A DNA stretch of 64,000 nt, from assembly GCA_021234155.1 (NCBI GenBank), contig JAJEKV010000021.1, positions 17,001,563-17,065,562 of the forward strand, written 5' to 3'. Shown one piece after another: positions 48,781-60,181 of the stretch. Below the pieces are notes generated by a model, which was given only the letters and a program-made list of their open reading frames with translations, was not told where the DNA came from and made no database searches. Origin of the DNA: Isoetes taiwanensis (Eukaryota > Streptophyta > Lycopodiopsida > Isoetales > Isoetaceae). Position 1 is the stretch's first letter. Each line of letters begins with the position of its first letter. The position numbers and the translations under genes are program-made.

Positions 48781-50695
48781 AAAAAAAAAAAAAAAAAAAA
48801 CCCGACAAAGACTAGCCTTGACATAAGCCTTACTAGCAGCCTCTACATACCTCGGTCAATCCCTTGGTAATCGTTATCATCCCAATTTAGGCCGAGCTAA
48901 CCTAGACCGCATATCTAATCCCCGTGACATACTATTTATTGCTTTAATGCATGCACCATGCCTTTTTAATTAAAACGATCCATTTCCATCATTCTTAGAC
49001 TATTATCAGCCAACAGTAAGCCTTCAGATATCCATTTTGCATCCAAATCCATATGCAAACAATTATCCCCATTATCCATTTATATACATGCATGTTTACA
49101 TTTCTGCAACCTTATGAGTCTATTCATATATGCTCTAGAATTGGATTCTATTCTCAATATCAACACATATTGCACTCTCAATTTGTATTTTATCTCGTCC
49201 ATTAACCAGGGATGTCACTACTTTAACCATGTTAATAAGGACCCATTTATCATAATGCACATTATGTCCTCTGTTTACAAGATCAGAGATCATGTTTTAA
49301 CTGCTCCCGACCTTTTATGGGCCTGCTCTATAGTCTACATAATGCTGTATCCATAGTGATTCATATCAGGATTATGGAATTATAATGCAAATTGCTAACC
49401 TCCCTTTCTTTTGCATATGATGTAAATTAGTCTATCTGGTCAACTATCCTTAACATAAGCACTGCTATTACATCAGCTATGTTTACAAAAAAACCCTTTA
49501 AGTTTATTCACACGTTATCAACAATTTTACACACAATCTGCCTTTCAGCATATAAGCATTTTCATGCTGCAAAATCGTTATATATTTGCTGCTCATTCAA
49601 CATACAAACAGCAGTACAAAATCTGGCCAACATCAATGTGTCATTTAGATTTTCATCTAGATCACTTACTATAGTTGCACATCCATATTAAGCCTTAAGA
49701 TAATAGTCAAGTACCTTTATCATTGTTTAAACTAAGCATATAAAACCTGTTTCATGCTAATAGACTGATACAAACTTCAGGATCTTCTGCAGCTTTGTAA
49801 ATCTCGTAAACTTCCGGATATTACTCTTGATCTTGGGACATAAAAGAGCACAAAAGGAGAAGAAACACCGTACCTGCAGCCACATGCAAACATTAGCAAA
49901 AATATGGTAATGATGCAAGGGCCAAAAGGTACATTGGTGTTTCTTGGCTTATCGCCTTTCACCTTTTGTACCTTTTATGCCCTTGATCTAAGTTAATATC
50001 ATACTATATTACTAGTAGTATCTACAAATCAGACATAAGCCCATGGTTTGTTCATATGCTACTTAGTCTTACATGTTATAATTCAGCCTTTCCACAGATA
50101 TTCAAAGCAGATATATTTCATGCCCTGTTTTAATTCATTCAATGTAATGTGTATGCAATTAGTCCAAGACCACTGTCATTCTTGTTTCTCAGATTTCGCT
50201 TTTAAGCAGCTTGTACACATTCCTCAAAAGCTCCAATGGTACCTTCAAATTTAGAACGGTTTATCATGAGCGTATGCTCATAAGGCTACTTTACCAGTTC
50301 ACCTCCTTGTGATTATTTGATGCTCCATATATAGTTATGCAAACAAAGGCACATAATACCCGGTTATCGCCTAGCTCCGGTATAAGCCTTCATCATCCCG
50401 AAGTTTCGGGGACATAGTCATCCGGTTGTTTGCCCACCATGCCCGTAAACCACTTTGCCTATTTCTATTATAGGCATTGTTTCTCCTATTGAAGAAATCC
50501 CCATTTCCATCTCCATAGCCCCGCTTTTATTGTCAAATCCCCTACCTCTTCCTGACCGTCCATGCTCTCGATTCACAATCGGAATTGTGGGCGCACCACA
50601 CACCAGCTCCCTATTCAGGTTGGAGTGCATCTAACTCCTCTTTCCATGCAATGGTCTCTTCTTCTTCACTTACGAAACCTCCCATGCTTAGTTTT
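48781..50695. repeat. Segmental duplication, copy A
   Basis: Sequence from the A20 tract (48781-48800) to about 50695 is nearly the same as 57855-57907 joined to 62164-64000. Copy A has no LINE at the junction: it reads ACTAGCAGCCTCTACATACC across it. Copy A ends on the left at the A20 tract, 14 bases after the Helitron stop codon. On the right it can be followed to the window-edge limit of copy B, so its true length is unknown. Confidence 0.92.
50367..50690 (-). pseudogene. Duplicate of the RGR-rich exon (copy A)
   Basis: Copy of the exon at 63677-64000. Here the frame is broken by small indels around 50525-50590, and the donor site is changed from CCAG|GTATTA to CCGG|GTATTA. Remaining motifs include NRELV and GRSGRGRGFDNK. 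It is probably non-functional. Confidence 0.75.
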
Positions 50696-51187
50696 TACTT
50701 TTATTGATAAATATCCTCACCATGCCTACCATTTCCGGCCTGCCCACAGCATTAAACCCTTTAGGTATACCTTGACGTCTTGGGAAGTGTCCCCCTGCTG
50801 TCATCATAAATGATTCAACCACCACAAATCCTTATCTCTATCCATCTATAGATCTCGGGCCTCAGCAATTCTGGCCCTTGTCTTAATTTCCGGCTGCGCC
50901 ATAACTTCATTTGATGTGGCATGGTTATGTCCCATCACGTTTCATCCATGATATATTTTGTTAGGAAAAACCTAAGGTTCCATTTTAAGCAAAAAGTTAT
51001 TTAAATCAGTATATACCCTTCATCAAGGGTGTAACATTTCATCTTGCAGATTATTAGGCCAAGTGAATCCTGGACATCCTCAAAGTTTAGGTACATATGA
51101 GATCTAGACATGCTAGTCAGTGTCTTAAATAGAAAAAAAATCCTACCTCCTTCCGTAGGATAATGCTGCACCCCATGCATAGGTACT

Positions 51188-51234
51188 TACTGTAATAATA
51201 GGACGGGCTGACCCCTACTATTACAGTAGGGGTC
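51188..51234 (-). other. Pair of overlapping alternative hairpins after the RT stop
   Basis: TACTGTAATAATAGG (51188-51202) pairs with CCTACTATTACAGTA (51214-51228) with one mismatch. GACCCCTAC (51210-51218) pairs with GTAGGGGTC (51226-51234) perfectly over a 7-base loop. The two stems share bases, so they exclude each other. The site is about 90 bases past the RT stop, in what would be the 3' UTR. I saw no hammerhead-ribozyme core in it. Confidence 0.6.
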
Positions 51235-51321
51235 TGGCACCATCCCATAATTATTTATGGCCAAACAAACCAACATTATTTTATGAAGTCATTTACAAAT
51301 ATACGAGTGTATTGGCATACC

Positions 51322-53403
51322 TTAGTACTGTTGCAAAACCATCACAACGTCTTCAGCATCATAATTCAAGCCTGGAAAGTGGCTAGTTTGGATATATTTG
51401 ATAACCCGGATCTTAAGTCCTCGTTTGTCAAACCCGTTATCTCTGAATTTATCCATTAGACTTATAATGTCCTTCGCTGCTCCTTCAGGACTAGTGTTAA
51501 CATATAAATAGGGCATTAATTGCGAAATTATGACATTCCGTGCTTGCATGTATGGCCTGCAGCTGCTAGCATGCACAAATTTGAGAGCTTCAAAGGGTAG
51601 CAAATCCCTCTTGTCATATTTTACGGTTCTATATATTCCAAGATGTCTATTGGCAATCTGTATGGTCATGTTTAAGAAGTTGGCCTCAATGCCAACTTGT
51701 GCTACATTGTTTCCCAGCCATGCTAAACATGTCTCTTCCTTTATTTCAAGGTATTGCATGTCATAAATCTGCAATATATTGCCATCCATGTCATTCTCGC
51801 TTTGGTCGAAACTTTCTAATGTGAGGGCAAGCAAATTGCAAGAAGGTCATCAATGTATCCTCAACATGTGTCTAAATAATTTAATTTCTTCATACTCACC
51901 ATGCTTGGCCAAGTTCCTAACAAACTCCATTTCAAACCAAGCCAGGTATATATTACACCAAAGATAATGGATGCGAATCCCATGGGTATTCCACTAACCT
52001 GTCTCCAAATTTTGCTTCCCATTAAGACATAACAGTTTTCCAGTAACCATCTATTGGAGCTACAGAATCTTTCTAGGTTCATAATCATCCAACATTTACC
52101 TTGAGGTATATATTTGAACCATTTAGCCTTGTATTTACCATCAGACATCTTTTTTTCAGCCATAATTCATTCCTCATGTTACGCTTAGTCATGTACTTCC
52201 ATGTTTGCCATTCCAATTTCTCGCATAACAAAGACATATTCCATTGTCCCCCTTTAGGGGTATATTTTCATAACATCGTGTTATGTCAGCAACAAAAACC
52301 TCGTTAATAACCTTTGGTAAATTAAGAACAACTTCATAAATTGACCCTGTTATCCAATTTGGGTTTACTTTTCCTGGAATTAGGGTACAGATGCTGGCGC
52401 ATAGATCTTTAGATATATCGTGCCATATTTCTAGAATACAATTGAGGACAAATTGTAATCATTTCGAAATCTCAAGTAAATTGTTCCATGGGCATTTGTG
52501 ATCCATCTATAATCACATTTATGCGCCTTATATATTCCTAATAGGTAAGGGAGTCTTGTTGATCCAAACTCCACCCCCCCAACCAGCTCTTGAATTTCAA
52601 ATTTTAAAACTGGTGTCAATTCCATCTCGATAGTGTCCATTGCTTGAAAATCTTTGCTATTAAGCCGAGCGATGGCCATATCTCTAACATGCTTAGGACA
52701 TATGAATGCGGATTATTGGATGCCTTATCCACTCCTATATATATATATTTTTTGTTAAGCCGATATTATATTATCAGCCACATTCTTATCATTCAGGGCA
52801 AATTTTCTATTGCAATCACTTCTGCATGCATCCTTACATAGCAGCTTTACGTCTTCCCATACATTCTTCTTAATGTTTTCTTTATCCTCATAACTTATGT
52901 GTGCAAACCTGAATGTGTTGTTCAAACATACATCCAACAAATACCATTATTTCATCTTTTAGATCTTTCTCTACAAGGTATTTGTCCCGGATGTGGCTCA
53001 GCCCTTTTTGTATCGATTTCTCAAATTCAGATTCTTAATAAGCTCCAAATTAGTTGTTCTAACATGTCCTATCTTATCATCAATAAACTCTTTCAAAGCT
53101 AGGGTTATGGCAAGGGCGATGGCTTCCTTAACCCAGGGCAAATACGTAAAATGGTTTATAAAGTATGTCTCTCAAGCATTCAGTATACTTCCATGCAAAC
53201 ATGGTGTCGTTCATGATTTCCAAACCTATATCCCCCAAAGATTCCACTGTCCTTTTATGGATTACCTTTGGTATACAGAATTTATCCATAACTTTAGCCA
53301 GGAACATGATGTGCACAATCTTTTTATTATTTTTATCTTTTTCCTTTTTCATATGTACTCTTCCTAAGCAGTCTTTAATCAGCCTCCTGTTATTCTGCAC
53401 ATG
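51322..53403 (-). pseudogene. Reverse transcriptase of the telomerase/Penelope-like side, frameshifted
   Basis: The motifs run in order along the minus strand. A lysine-rich helical N part is followed by VDKASNNPHSYV (about 52697-52732), LPYLLGIYKAHK with YRWITNA (about 52555-52490), VFVADITRCYENIPL as motif A (about 52290-52255), VSGIPMGFA as motif B (about 51995-51970), GYIDDLLAI as motif C (51860-51834) and KYDKRDLLPF (about 51620-51590). The C-terminal domain ends VMVLQQY at 51322. Motif A resembles telomerase (DITRCY-x-IP) more than LINE RTs. Both aspartates of YIDD and the motif A aspartate are present. At least six one-base shifts or stops interrupt the frame, so this copy is decayed. 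Candidate families: endonuclease-lacking Penelope-like elements of the Athena/Coprina type, which keep introns, or cellular rvt genes. No GIY-YIG domain was seen. I infer RT activity for the ancestor only. Confidence 0.8.
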
Positions 53404-53696
53404 TCATTACGATTATATTTTAGGAACTACAGTATTAATATTCTATACTATTCATCACCTTCATATAAGGTCAAGAGTATGGTCATAAAAATATGTGCAC
53501 TTGTCTTGTGCCAGGCCATTTGGCTAGTAAGACATCTTGTCTTTAAACATGTCCATAGTCATATGACTAGGACTGTATAACTGTACTTGTACAGTCCACA
53601 CACATTCATATATTATTTCAGCAAAGTGCAATCAAACTTATGCAAAGACAGTAATATACATATCCATGCCATTTTTTGATTGAAAACCACATACCA

Positions 53697-54187
53697 GTTC
53701 ATAAGTTGAGCTTCCGTCCAATCATTCCTCCTGCAATGTTTGCTCCAGCTCCAGAGTCCTTTGTGACAGAGTGTCCAACATTACTTGGTGTCCCAATAAT
53801 TTCCACAGATGGACTAGACGACGTATTCGTGTCCTCCGAGCTTGGTGGCCTTGTGATTCTAGGGGGCTTATAGCCTGCACTAGGTGTACCATAAACTGCC
53901 TTGTTCTTAACAGATCCATCATTCTTTGTTGATGTGCTGCCACTAATGCTCGGTGGTGCTTCCAGCTGCTTACGTAGAAATGACATTGGTTTTATGGTCC
54001 TCTCGCAAATAGTGGCCATCATATTGCACTGGTATCCAACCTTTAGATCACTGTTGGGGTCAGTAGCTAATTTTAAAGCCATGCCAATCATAGTTTTCCT
54101 TATCTCCAGATAAGAAATATAAGAGATAATACTAGATTTCAGCACTGTTTTAAGACAATTTCTTAAAAGGAACATTTGTCCTGATAT
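53697..54187 (-). CDS. Ser/Pro-rich exon upstream of the RT
   Basis: This open stretch begins FLLRNCLKTVLK and continues through a helical part into a Ser/Thr/Pro-rich linker (PPSISGS, RPPSSEDTNTSSSPS). It ends close to a donor-like CTG|GTATGT at about 53697, one stop codon early. It lies on the same strand as the RT and about 300 bases upstream, so it is probably part of the same gene. Its 5' limit is cut by foldback element A4. No known domain was recognised. Confidence 0.45.
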
Positions 54188-54675
54188 AGACACACAACTA
54201 CCATTAATATTATTAACACAAACCATTGCATTTAACACATTTAAAATAAAATCCCCCTTAAACCCCCTTTGGTTTGGGTGCATATTCACACGGGGGGGTT
54301 ACTCCGGGCATCGAGAGCTGTCAGATGGGCATATTTGCCCTTTATTCCTGGATCTGGACCGTACATAGCGATCCTCATTTGTGGGGTATGCATGTACAAA
54401 TTTTTGTATACTGTATATTGAGGTTTATAAAATACTATAAGGTTTGAGAGAATGTACTTAATGGTGTTAATTTTGTACATGTATCATAAATATTTTTTTG
54501 GGGCTCTCGCTGCCCTACATAACCCCCCGTGTGAATATGCACCCAAACCAAAGGGGGTTTAAGGGGGATTTTATTTTAAATGTGTTAAATGCAATGGTTT
54601 GTGTTAATAATATTAATGGTAGTTGTGTGTTGATTGTTATATTAAAAAAATTTTTGGGCCCTTCGGGCCCTAACT
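54188..54675. mobile_element. Foldback element A4
   Basis: Left arm about 54188-54298, right arm about 54522-54636. The arms match each other at copy-specific bases (GCATTTAAC on the left, GTTAAATGC on the right), unlike copies 1-3. The right end is capped by GGGCCCTTCGGGCCC (54656-54670). It sits against the Ser/Pro-rich exon of the RT region. Confidence 0.85.
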
Positions 54676-55494
54676 AAAGCAAACATAGGTAAATTTTTTG
54701 GGCCTAAATATTAATTACTAAAAAGCACAATAATATCAAGACGAACAAATTATTTCTATTGCAAACAACTATGAGTACATTTTGTAATCTCAATTCCCTG
54801 CATTGCCACCCAAATATACGCAAACACATTCGTTACCGCCTATAAGTCAATGCAGATTTACCAAAAACCGGAATAAAAACTGTACAGACAGCAAACTGGA
54901 TATAAATATAAGCATGCAAAGGCACTGCAAATGCAAAGCTTGACCCCAAAGAGACAAACACCAGGAAAGAAGCATTGCTTGATTCGATAGTGTGATTACT
55001 GCAGTTATATGGTGTCCCAACAAGATTGGACTAAAAACAAATATGACAATTGCAAACAAGCAGCATATCGGATAGTTCCAGCAATAGAATGAGGCCAACA
55101 AGATCAGGTTATGGATATGCAAATACCTGAAAATAAACATAAGCAACGTAAAAAGGTATGAAAAGAGGCAGGATTGCCCAAAGTGACAATGTATTCACAA
55201 TGCCAATAAGCACAAATGTTGACATAAGTTGGAAAAACATATTCAAAAACATGTTTGCCCACATCGCAACTGATATGAACGCGTTGTGCAGCCGTCAGGC
55301 TTGACAAGATAAGCCAAAAGGAATTGGATAATGTCAGTGTTACCTGCATATTGTTGTCCGCTAATGTAAAATTATGTAAGAAAAATGGAAACTTATCTAG
55401 AACTACAAACATCTCAAATAGATAAAGTTCACACCTTTACAACATGGATTGAGGAATCGGTATATCATTCCAACTTATCCAAGGCTTTGGAAAC
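54676..55494. other. Intron-like stretch, no gene recognised
   Basis: AT-rich, with only short frames. It would be intronic if the flanking exons belong to one gene. Confidence 0.4.
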
Positions 55495-56068
55495 TCAAGA
55501 GAAAGCTCGACCTTTCATATAAATCTCAGAATCAAAGGACGCCAATGCTACAAGATGGTTCTGCCAACAGCAGAACAAGGGAGGCTTCTCCTCTCCAATT
55601 ACTTCGGCCACAGGAATAAGTTCCAGCTCCAGATGCCCTTGCCGGATAAAACGATTGCAGGGGTGGTCGATGCTGGCTGCCAATATGCTGTCCAAAGAGG
55701 TATCGACAGCTCTGTTCTGACAAATCGGAGCTTCAGGAGAACTCAGAGTTGAGGAAGCTGCACAACCTGCATTATGATAGTAAAGACACTTTAATAATAT
55801 GGATAAAACACCATGTGTTAAGGCATATATACAAGAGAAACAGTCTTGAAGGCTGTCCCTTCTTGCCATGCTAGAAAATTGCCAAACACAACTATATCAT
55901 CCTCAAGTAACGACCAATTTTGTTTAATAAGTTCTGCCTTTAGACTTATGCATATACCATGCTGCAGGTCAGGCAATGATATAGATTCTTCATCTTCAAT
56001 TTTTACAGCAAAGTTCTGCAGTCCGGTGCTGGCCCCTGCTACTTCGAAATTGATTCTTACCTGCTTGC
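55495..56068 (-). CDS. Two candidate exons in the RT region
   Basis: Exon 1 (about 56068-55836) is open and protein-like: VAGASTGLQNFAVKIEDEES, then NWSLLEDDIVVFGNFLAWQE. It ends at a TCTCTT|GTATAT donor. Exon 2 (about 55768-55495) follows an ATTATGCAG acceptor and contains HPCNRFIRQGHLELELIPVA. The gap looks like a short intron of about 65 bases. No domain was recognised. Strand and position suggest membership in the RT gene, but they could be a separate decayed gene. Confidence 0.4.
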
Positions 56069-56589
56069 CCTCCTTTCACAAATTTCGGCAGTCTGCAAGC
56101 TTGTTCCGGCCCACTATAACCACTGCAGCTTGCCCTCCTTTAATGAACTCCGGCAGTCTGCAAGCCCTTCCGGCCCACTGTCCGGCCCTTGGGATAGTGA
56201 AAAACAAAACCAGGAGGTGGACAAATTTAGTCGAAGTTCATCTGCTGCTCCTGCCAGAAGAAAAAACCTAAGCTGATTTGTAGAAACCAATTTGTTGCAG
56301 GCTGCCGCCCCAAATGATCCGAATCCAAATATCTTCTCAAACAGACAAAAAATCTTCCTAATCTACATGGAGCTCGGGTTTTGCAGCTGTAGTTGTCAAT
56401 CCACCCACCCTGGCCCAATATCAGAAATCTCCTACCCGATCTAAATGCTGGTGGCCCAGGCCTGGAAGCAGCCCTTGTGCAGAAACAAACTACAAGCAAA
56501 TCTAAAACCCTAATATTAACCTAATATTTGACAAACCTAATATTAACAATAAAAGCCCCACAACCACACGATTTTCCCTCTTCCTTAAA

Positions 56590-56725
56590 ATCAATGGCTA
56601 ACAAATGAGTGCACTCTAGAAATACTGTTTAGTACGTCCACGTGAATACGCCTATAAAATCATATGAAAACCATGCCAAAAAGCGTATAAAATCACAAGA
56701 AAAAACCCCATGTTATAATGCTACA
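56590..56725. repeat. Foldback family B, single arm
   Basis: Plus strand reads as a B left arm: GAGTGCACTCTAGAAATACT at about 56605, then AAAAAGCGTATAAAATCACA, and ends ATAATGCTACATATT. It lies immediately beyond the 3' end of the next exon. No partner arm is nearby. Confidence 0.75.
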
Positions 56726-56736
56726 TATTCTCCTTA

Positions 56737-57737
56737 CATGTGTTTCCTTTGGCCATTGGCTCACATACACATTTAAAGTACGGACACATAGTCCTCCAAA
56801 TCCGTTTAAGATAGAAGTCACCTCTGTCCAAGTAAGGGTATGCCATATGCCCTTTTTGTTTTACATAAATGCAGTCATCCTTGTTACAGTGCTTGTCAAA
56901 GAACCTGTGGTCAAAGCGTAACTTAAGTCTTTCCTTTCTGATCATTTTTTCCATATTCCCAGCAGCCGCCTTGGCTTCTTTAACCTGTTCTGCTGAAATA
57001 TCAGCTAAGAACATCCATGATGTTTCATTTATAGGTGCCAAAGCTCCAAAATTTTTTGTTCGCCATATGCCTTGATTACAAAAAACAGCATGCCCCTCCA
57101 CTAACCTTTCAGTAATGAGTGGAAACCTTTGGCAATTGTACAATGTAAATTCAAAGTCATTGTCCACTTCATTGTTAATTGTCTTCTTGGGCACTTTAAG
57201 TGCAGCCTTGTCATGCTCAGATAATAATCCTGCACCAAATGGATCAGAATCCTCTTCAATACTTACATTAAGCGCACACATTTCATTGTTTACAGGTGCT
57301 CGATTTTTTCTGCCTGGGGTTTTTTTATGTTATTAGCTTGCTCCAAAGCAGCTACCCCAAGGTGGAATTCCTCCTTTGCCCGATCTTCCTCTATAGTATG
57401 CTGGTAAATCCTTTGTGGCAGCTCCATGTATACTTTATCCACAAGTGTAACGGCATCATCCCATTGCTTGCCCATCTTTCCTATGTCAATGATGGCTGCC
57501 AGCCATCCATTGAAGCCCAAGTGCTCAATGGCTGAATACTGTCCATCCTTAATTGTGCTTTCCTTTTCCATAATCAGCTGATGTACAAACATATTTTTTA
57601 TACAGCACAACAGTGTTTGTATGGCATTATTGGGACATGCCACTTTCAGTTTGTCGTATCCAATTTCCACTAGTTCTTTGTTCCAAACAGGTGGTACATA
57701 ATCTGTATTATATTCCTCTTGGGCATCATATTTTTCC
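56737..57737 (-). CDS. Long exon of the RT region, unknown domain, one frameshift
   Basis: An acceptor GTGCAG at about 57738 opens a frame (EKYDAQEEYNTDYVPP) that runs to 57290. It continues in a second frame (57310 to about 56737) if one base is added in the A7 run near 57330, which would read KTPGRKNRAPVNNEM. The first half is helical with LAAIIDIGKMGKQWDDA. The second half ends in a Cys/His-rich tail (HRFFDKHCNKDDCIY, then CPYFKCVCEP) that may bind metal or nucleic acid. A donor-like ACAT|GTAAGG closes the exon. I do not recognise the family. With the frame corrected this is about 330 codons, long enough that it was probably a real protein segment. Confidence 0.55.
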
Positions 57738-57854
57738 TGCACATATGTGCATCAAAATCTAGTCAGTATTTCAGTGTTTTAAAAGTAATAAAATCCCAAC
57801 ATAAAAGGCTCATTTTCCAGGGGAAGATATTTCACCAGTAAAACTAGTGAGATG

Positions 57855-57907
57855 AAGTATCTAAAAAAAACCCAGACAGCACTAGCCTTGACATAAGCCT
57901 TACTAGC
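57855..57907. repeat. Segmental duplication, copy B, left piece
   Basis: Matches 48790-48833 of copy A (CTAGCCTTGACATAAGCCTT and flanks). It is cut off at ACTAGC by the start of LINE-C copy 2. Confidence 0.85.
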
Positions 57908-57929
57908 CGGCTCACATATAGAGAACCAT

Positions 57930-58550
57930 ATGGCCCACTTACAGCAAGAGATGCAGGACCTCCGAATGGAGGTGCAACGAGTCCGGAGTGCACCACAGTC
58001 ATCTGCACCAGCACCCCCCATACCAGAGGCCGAGGTGGCTCAGGGAATCAGGCGGGTACTTCGTGAGGAGCAAGACATCCAGGCACGCCGCCTCAACCTT
58101 ATTGTGCGGGGATTGCCGGAGGAGCAAGGCGAGGATTTGCCGTAAGCTTACCACCCCGGTACTTGCAAAGCTCCAATTCTGATGTTGGTTATCAAGAGTC
58201 CAACAGGGATCGGAGGACCGAGCATGAGACCTCGGCTAGTTAAGTTTGCGCCTTGGATTGGGAGGCAAAAATCTTTGTTGTTGCAACGCACCGGTCCGCT
58301 TGAAAGGTACGTCCATATACGGATGTGGATCTCACGCCACTTTACAACAACGGAAAAGAAGCCAAGAGTTGGTCAAGATAAGAGAGATTCGAAAAGCCGG
58401 AGGGGCTTTGGTTTGGTTAATGGCAAGATGAAGGTATATGTGCCTCCTCGTCGACGATTCGGAGGCAAAGCACTCCTAACGAGCAAATCGCGTCGCAGGG
58501 CAGAGCGGTCCAGGGCATCGAGCCCGTGGCAGGCGGGGAGGGCGGATTGA
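57930..58550 (+). pseudogene. LINE-C ORF1, L1-ORF1p-like
   Basis: The predicted start MAHLQQEMQDLRMEVQRV opens a coiled coil. Then come ARRLNLIVRGLPEEQGED and, after a TAA at 58143, RPRLVKFAPW, VHIRMWISRHFTTTEKK and GKMKVYVPPRRRFGG. This order (coiled coil, RNA-binding core, basic C-terminal region) is that of mammalian and algal L1 ORF1 proteins (Transposase_22 type). The gag-like ORF1 with zinc knuckle usual in flowering-plant L1s is not present. Parts of the core also read in another frame (KGTSIYG...LQQRKRSQELVKI at 58300-58400), so several small indels have occurred. Confidence 0.7.
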
Positions 58551-58666
58551 GGCCTTCCACAACTGCAGCACATCCATCAGGGTCCCGTGAGCAGGCTGCC
58601 CGAGTTATTCCAACTACAGCAGCGTCCTCAGGCACTCAGATGGATCCACAGCCGCAGTCAGCATAG

Positions 58667-59610
58667 GGAAAGTGTCTTCGTATTGTTTCCTGGAATTGTA
58701 GGGGCTTCCCGTGGCAGAAGGGTAGTGGCTTGAATGGGATCGCGACAGACATGGACATCGTCTTCCTGCAGGAGACATGGGAGTATGAAGGGCATCGATT
58801 GCCAGACATTCGAGGATATCAGCATTTCTCACTTGCTAATGAGCGCCATGGCAGACGCGGGTACGGTGGAGTGGCTTGCTACTTTAGGGATGCCTTAGCA
58901 TGCAAGATCACACTTCAGAAGTCTGATGTGTTTAACCGCTACATGTGGGTAATGGTATTAGAGCCTGGTCATGTCCCATTGTTTCTTGCTAGCTGCTACA
59001 TTCCCCATGCAGGCTCTAAGTTCTACCAGGTACATGATGCAGACACGGATGTCCAGATGCCGTATAGGGAACTGTATGATGACATAGACCGCTATAATCA
59101 GCAGGGACAAGTGTTTTTGCTTGGAGATTTCAATGCTCGTACGGCGCAGTTGCAGTCGGTGACCTTCCAAGGTGACGATAATGCTGATCCGCTTTGGCTT
59201 GAGACAGCCGCTATTCAGAATACACGGCACTCCCAGGATATGGTGGCTAGACCATTTGGCAGGCAGCTGGTCCAGCTCTGCCAGGTTTTTGACATGGTAA
59301 TTTGTAATGGTATGCAGCGATGGCCACACTCAGGGGGTGTTACTTGCAGGAGTGATAGGCAGGATGGGGGAGCTAGTGTGTTGGATTACCTTCTCGCTCC
59401 GGTAGCAGCACTTGACATGGTTACACACCTCTCCATTGGCACAAGCACAGGGGATGAGGAGGCTTTGTCAGATCACTACCCGCTTTATGTCACGCTGAAT
59501 TGGGAGCACTCAATAGCGGAGACACTGCAAAGGGGGCGTGGAGGGTTACCATACATCCCACGCTATCGAAGCGAGGGGATTGTGAATCTGTATTGGTGCG
59601 AGAATTACGA
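58667..59610 (+). pseudogene. LINE-C ORF2, endonuclease part
   Basis: APE-type endonuclease. It begins LRIVSWNCRGF at about 58675, after a TAG at 58664. The catalytic-pattern motifs follow: IVFLQETWEY, YGGVACYF, LLGDFNART (about 59118-59144), VLDYLLAPV and LSDHYPLYV (about 59467-59493). All key residues I can check (N, E, D, H) are present. The ATG at 58730 is internal, and a non-ATG or upstream start is likely. The frame is lost shortly after 59.6 kb. Confidence 0.85.
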
Positions 59611-60181
59611 GGGTTTGATAGCTTCTACACACTGCAAGACAGGTGTGCATGGCTGGTGAGGGCGCTGCTTGCAGCTGCTGAGGCTTCCTTTGCAGTGAAG
59701 GGCCCTCCAAGGAGGGACACCGCGCATTTTCCTGAGAACCCGTGGTTTGATGCTGATTGCAAGGCTCTAAAGAGCCAACCGCTGGTCATAGATCCACGCT
59801 TCGCGCCCCAGCCCCGCAAAACTATAAGCTCTTCCTAAAAGCCAAGAAGGGGAGATACATGGCGAAAACCCGGGAGCTTTGTTTGACATGCTCATGGCGA
59901 GCCAAAAGCTTTTTACGTAAGGTGTTATATAAGAAGCCCAGTGGCTGGTAATGTAAGTGTGGAGCAATGGATGCACCGCTTGCGGGAGTTATATGACCCG
60001 CCAGAGCTAATGCCGTGGTCCCTGATCGGTAGGAGAGGTGCCGCAGCTCACGCGGAGGATGTTCAAAAGGTCTCGTGCATCCGGCGAATGGCAAGGCAAA
60101 GGATTTACTGGGGCTGCAGTCGAAGCCGAAATGAAATGGGGTGGCCCATCTGTGGTAGGGCCCCGACGGTGATCATTAACC

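Noticed and set aside
48767-48800. Processed (retrocopied) Helitron transcript ending in poly(A)
   Set aside because: The upstream part keeps introns, so the A20 tract is better explained as a junction or slippage tract.
51150-51240. Hammerhead ribozyme as found in Penelope-like elements
   Set aside because: The fold is present, but the CUGAUGA and GAAA core sequences are absent on both strands here.
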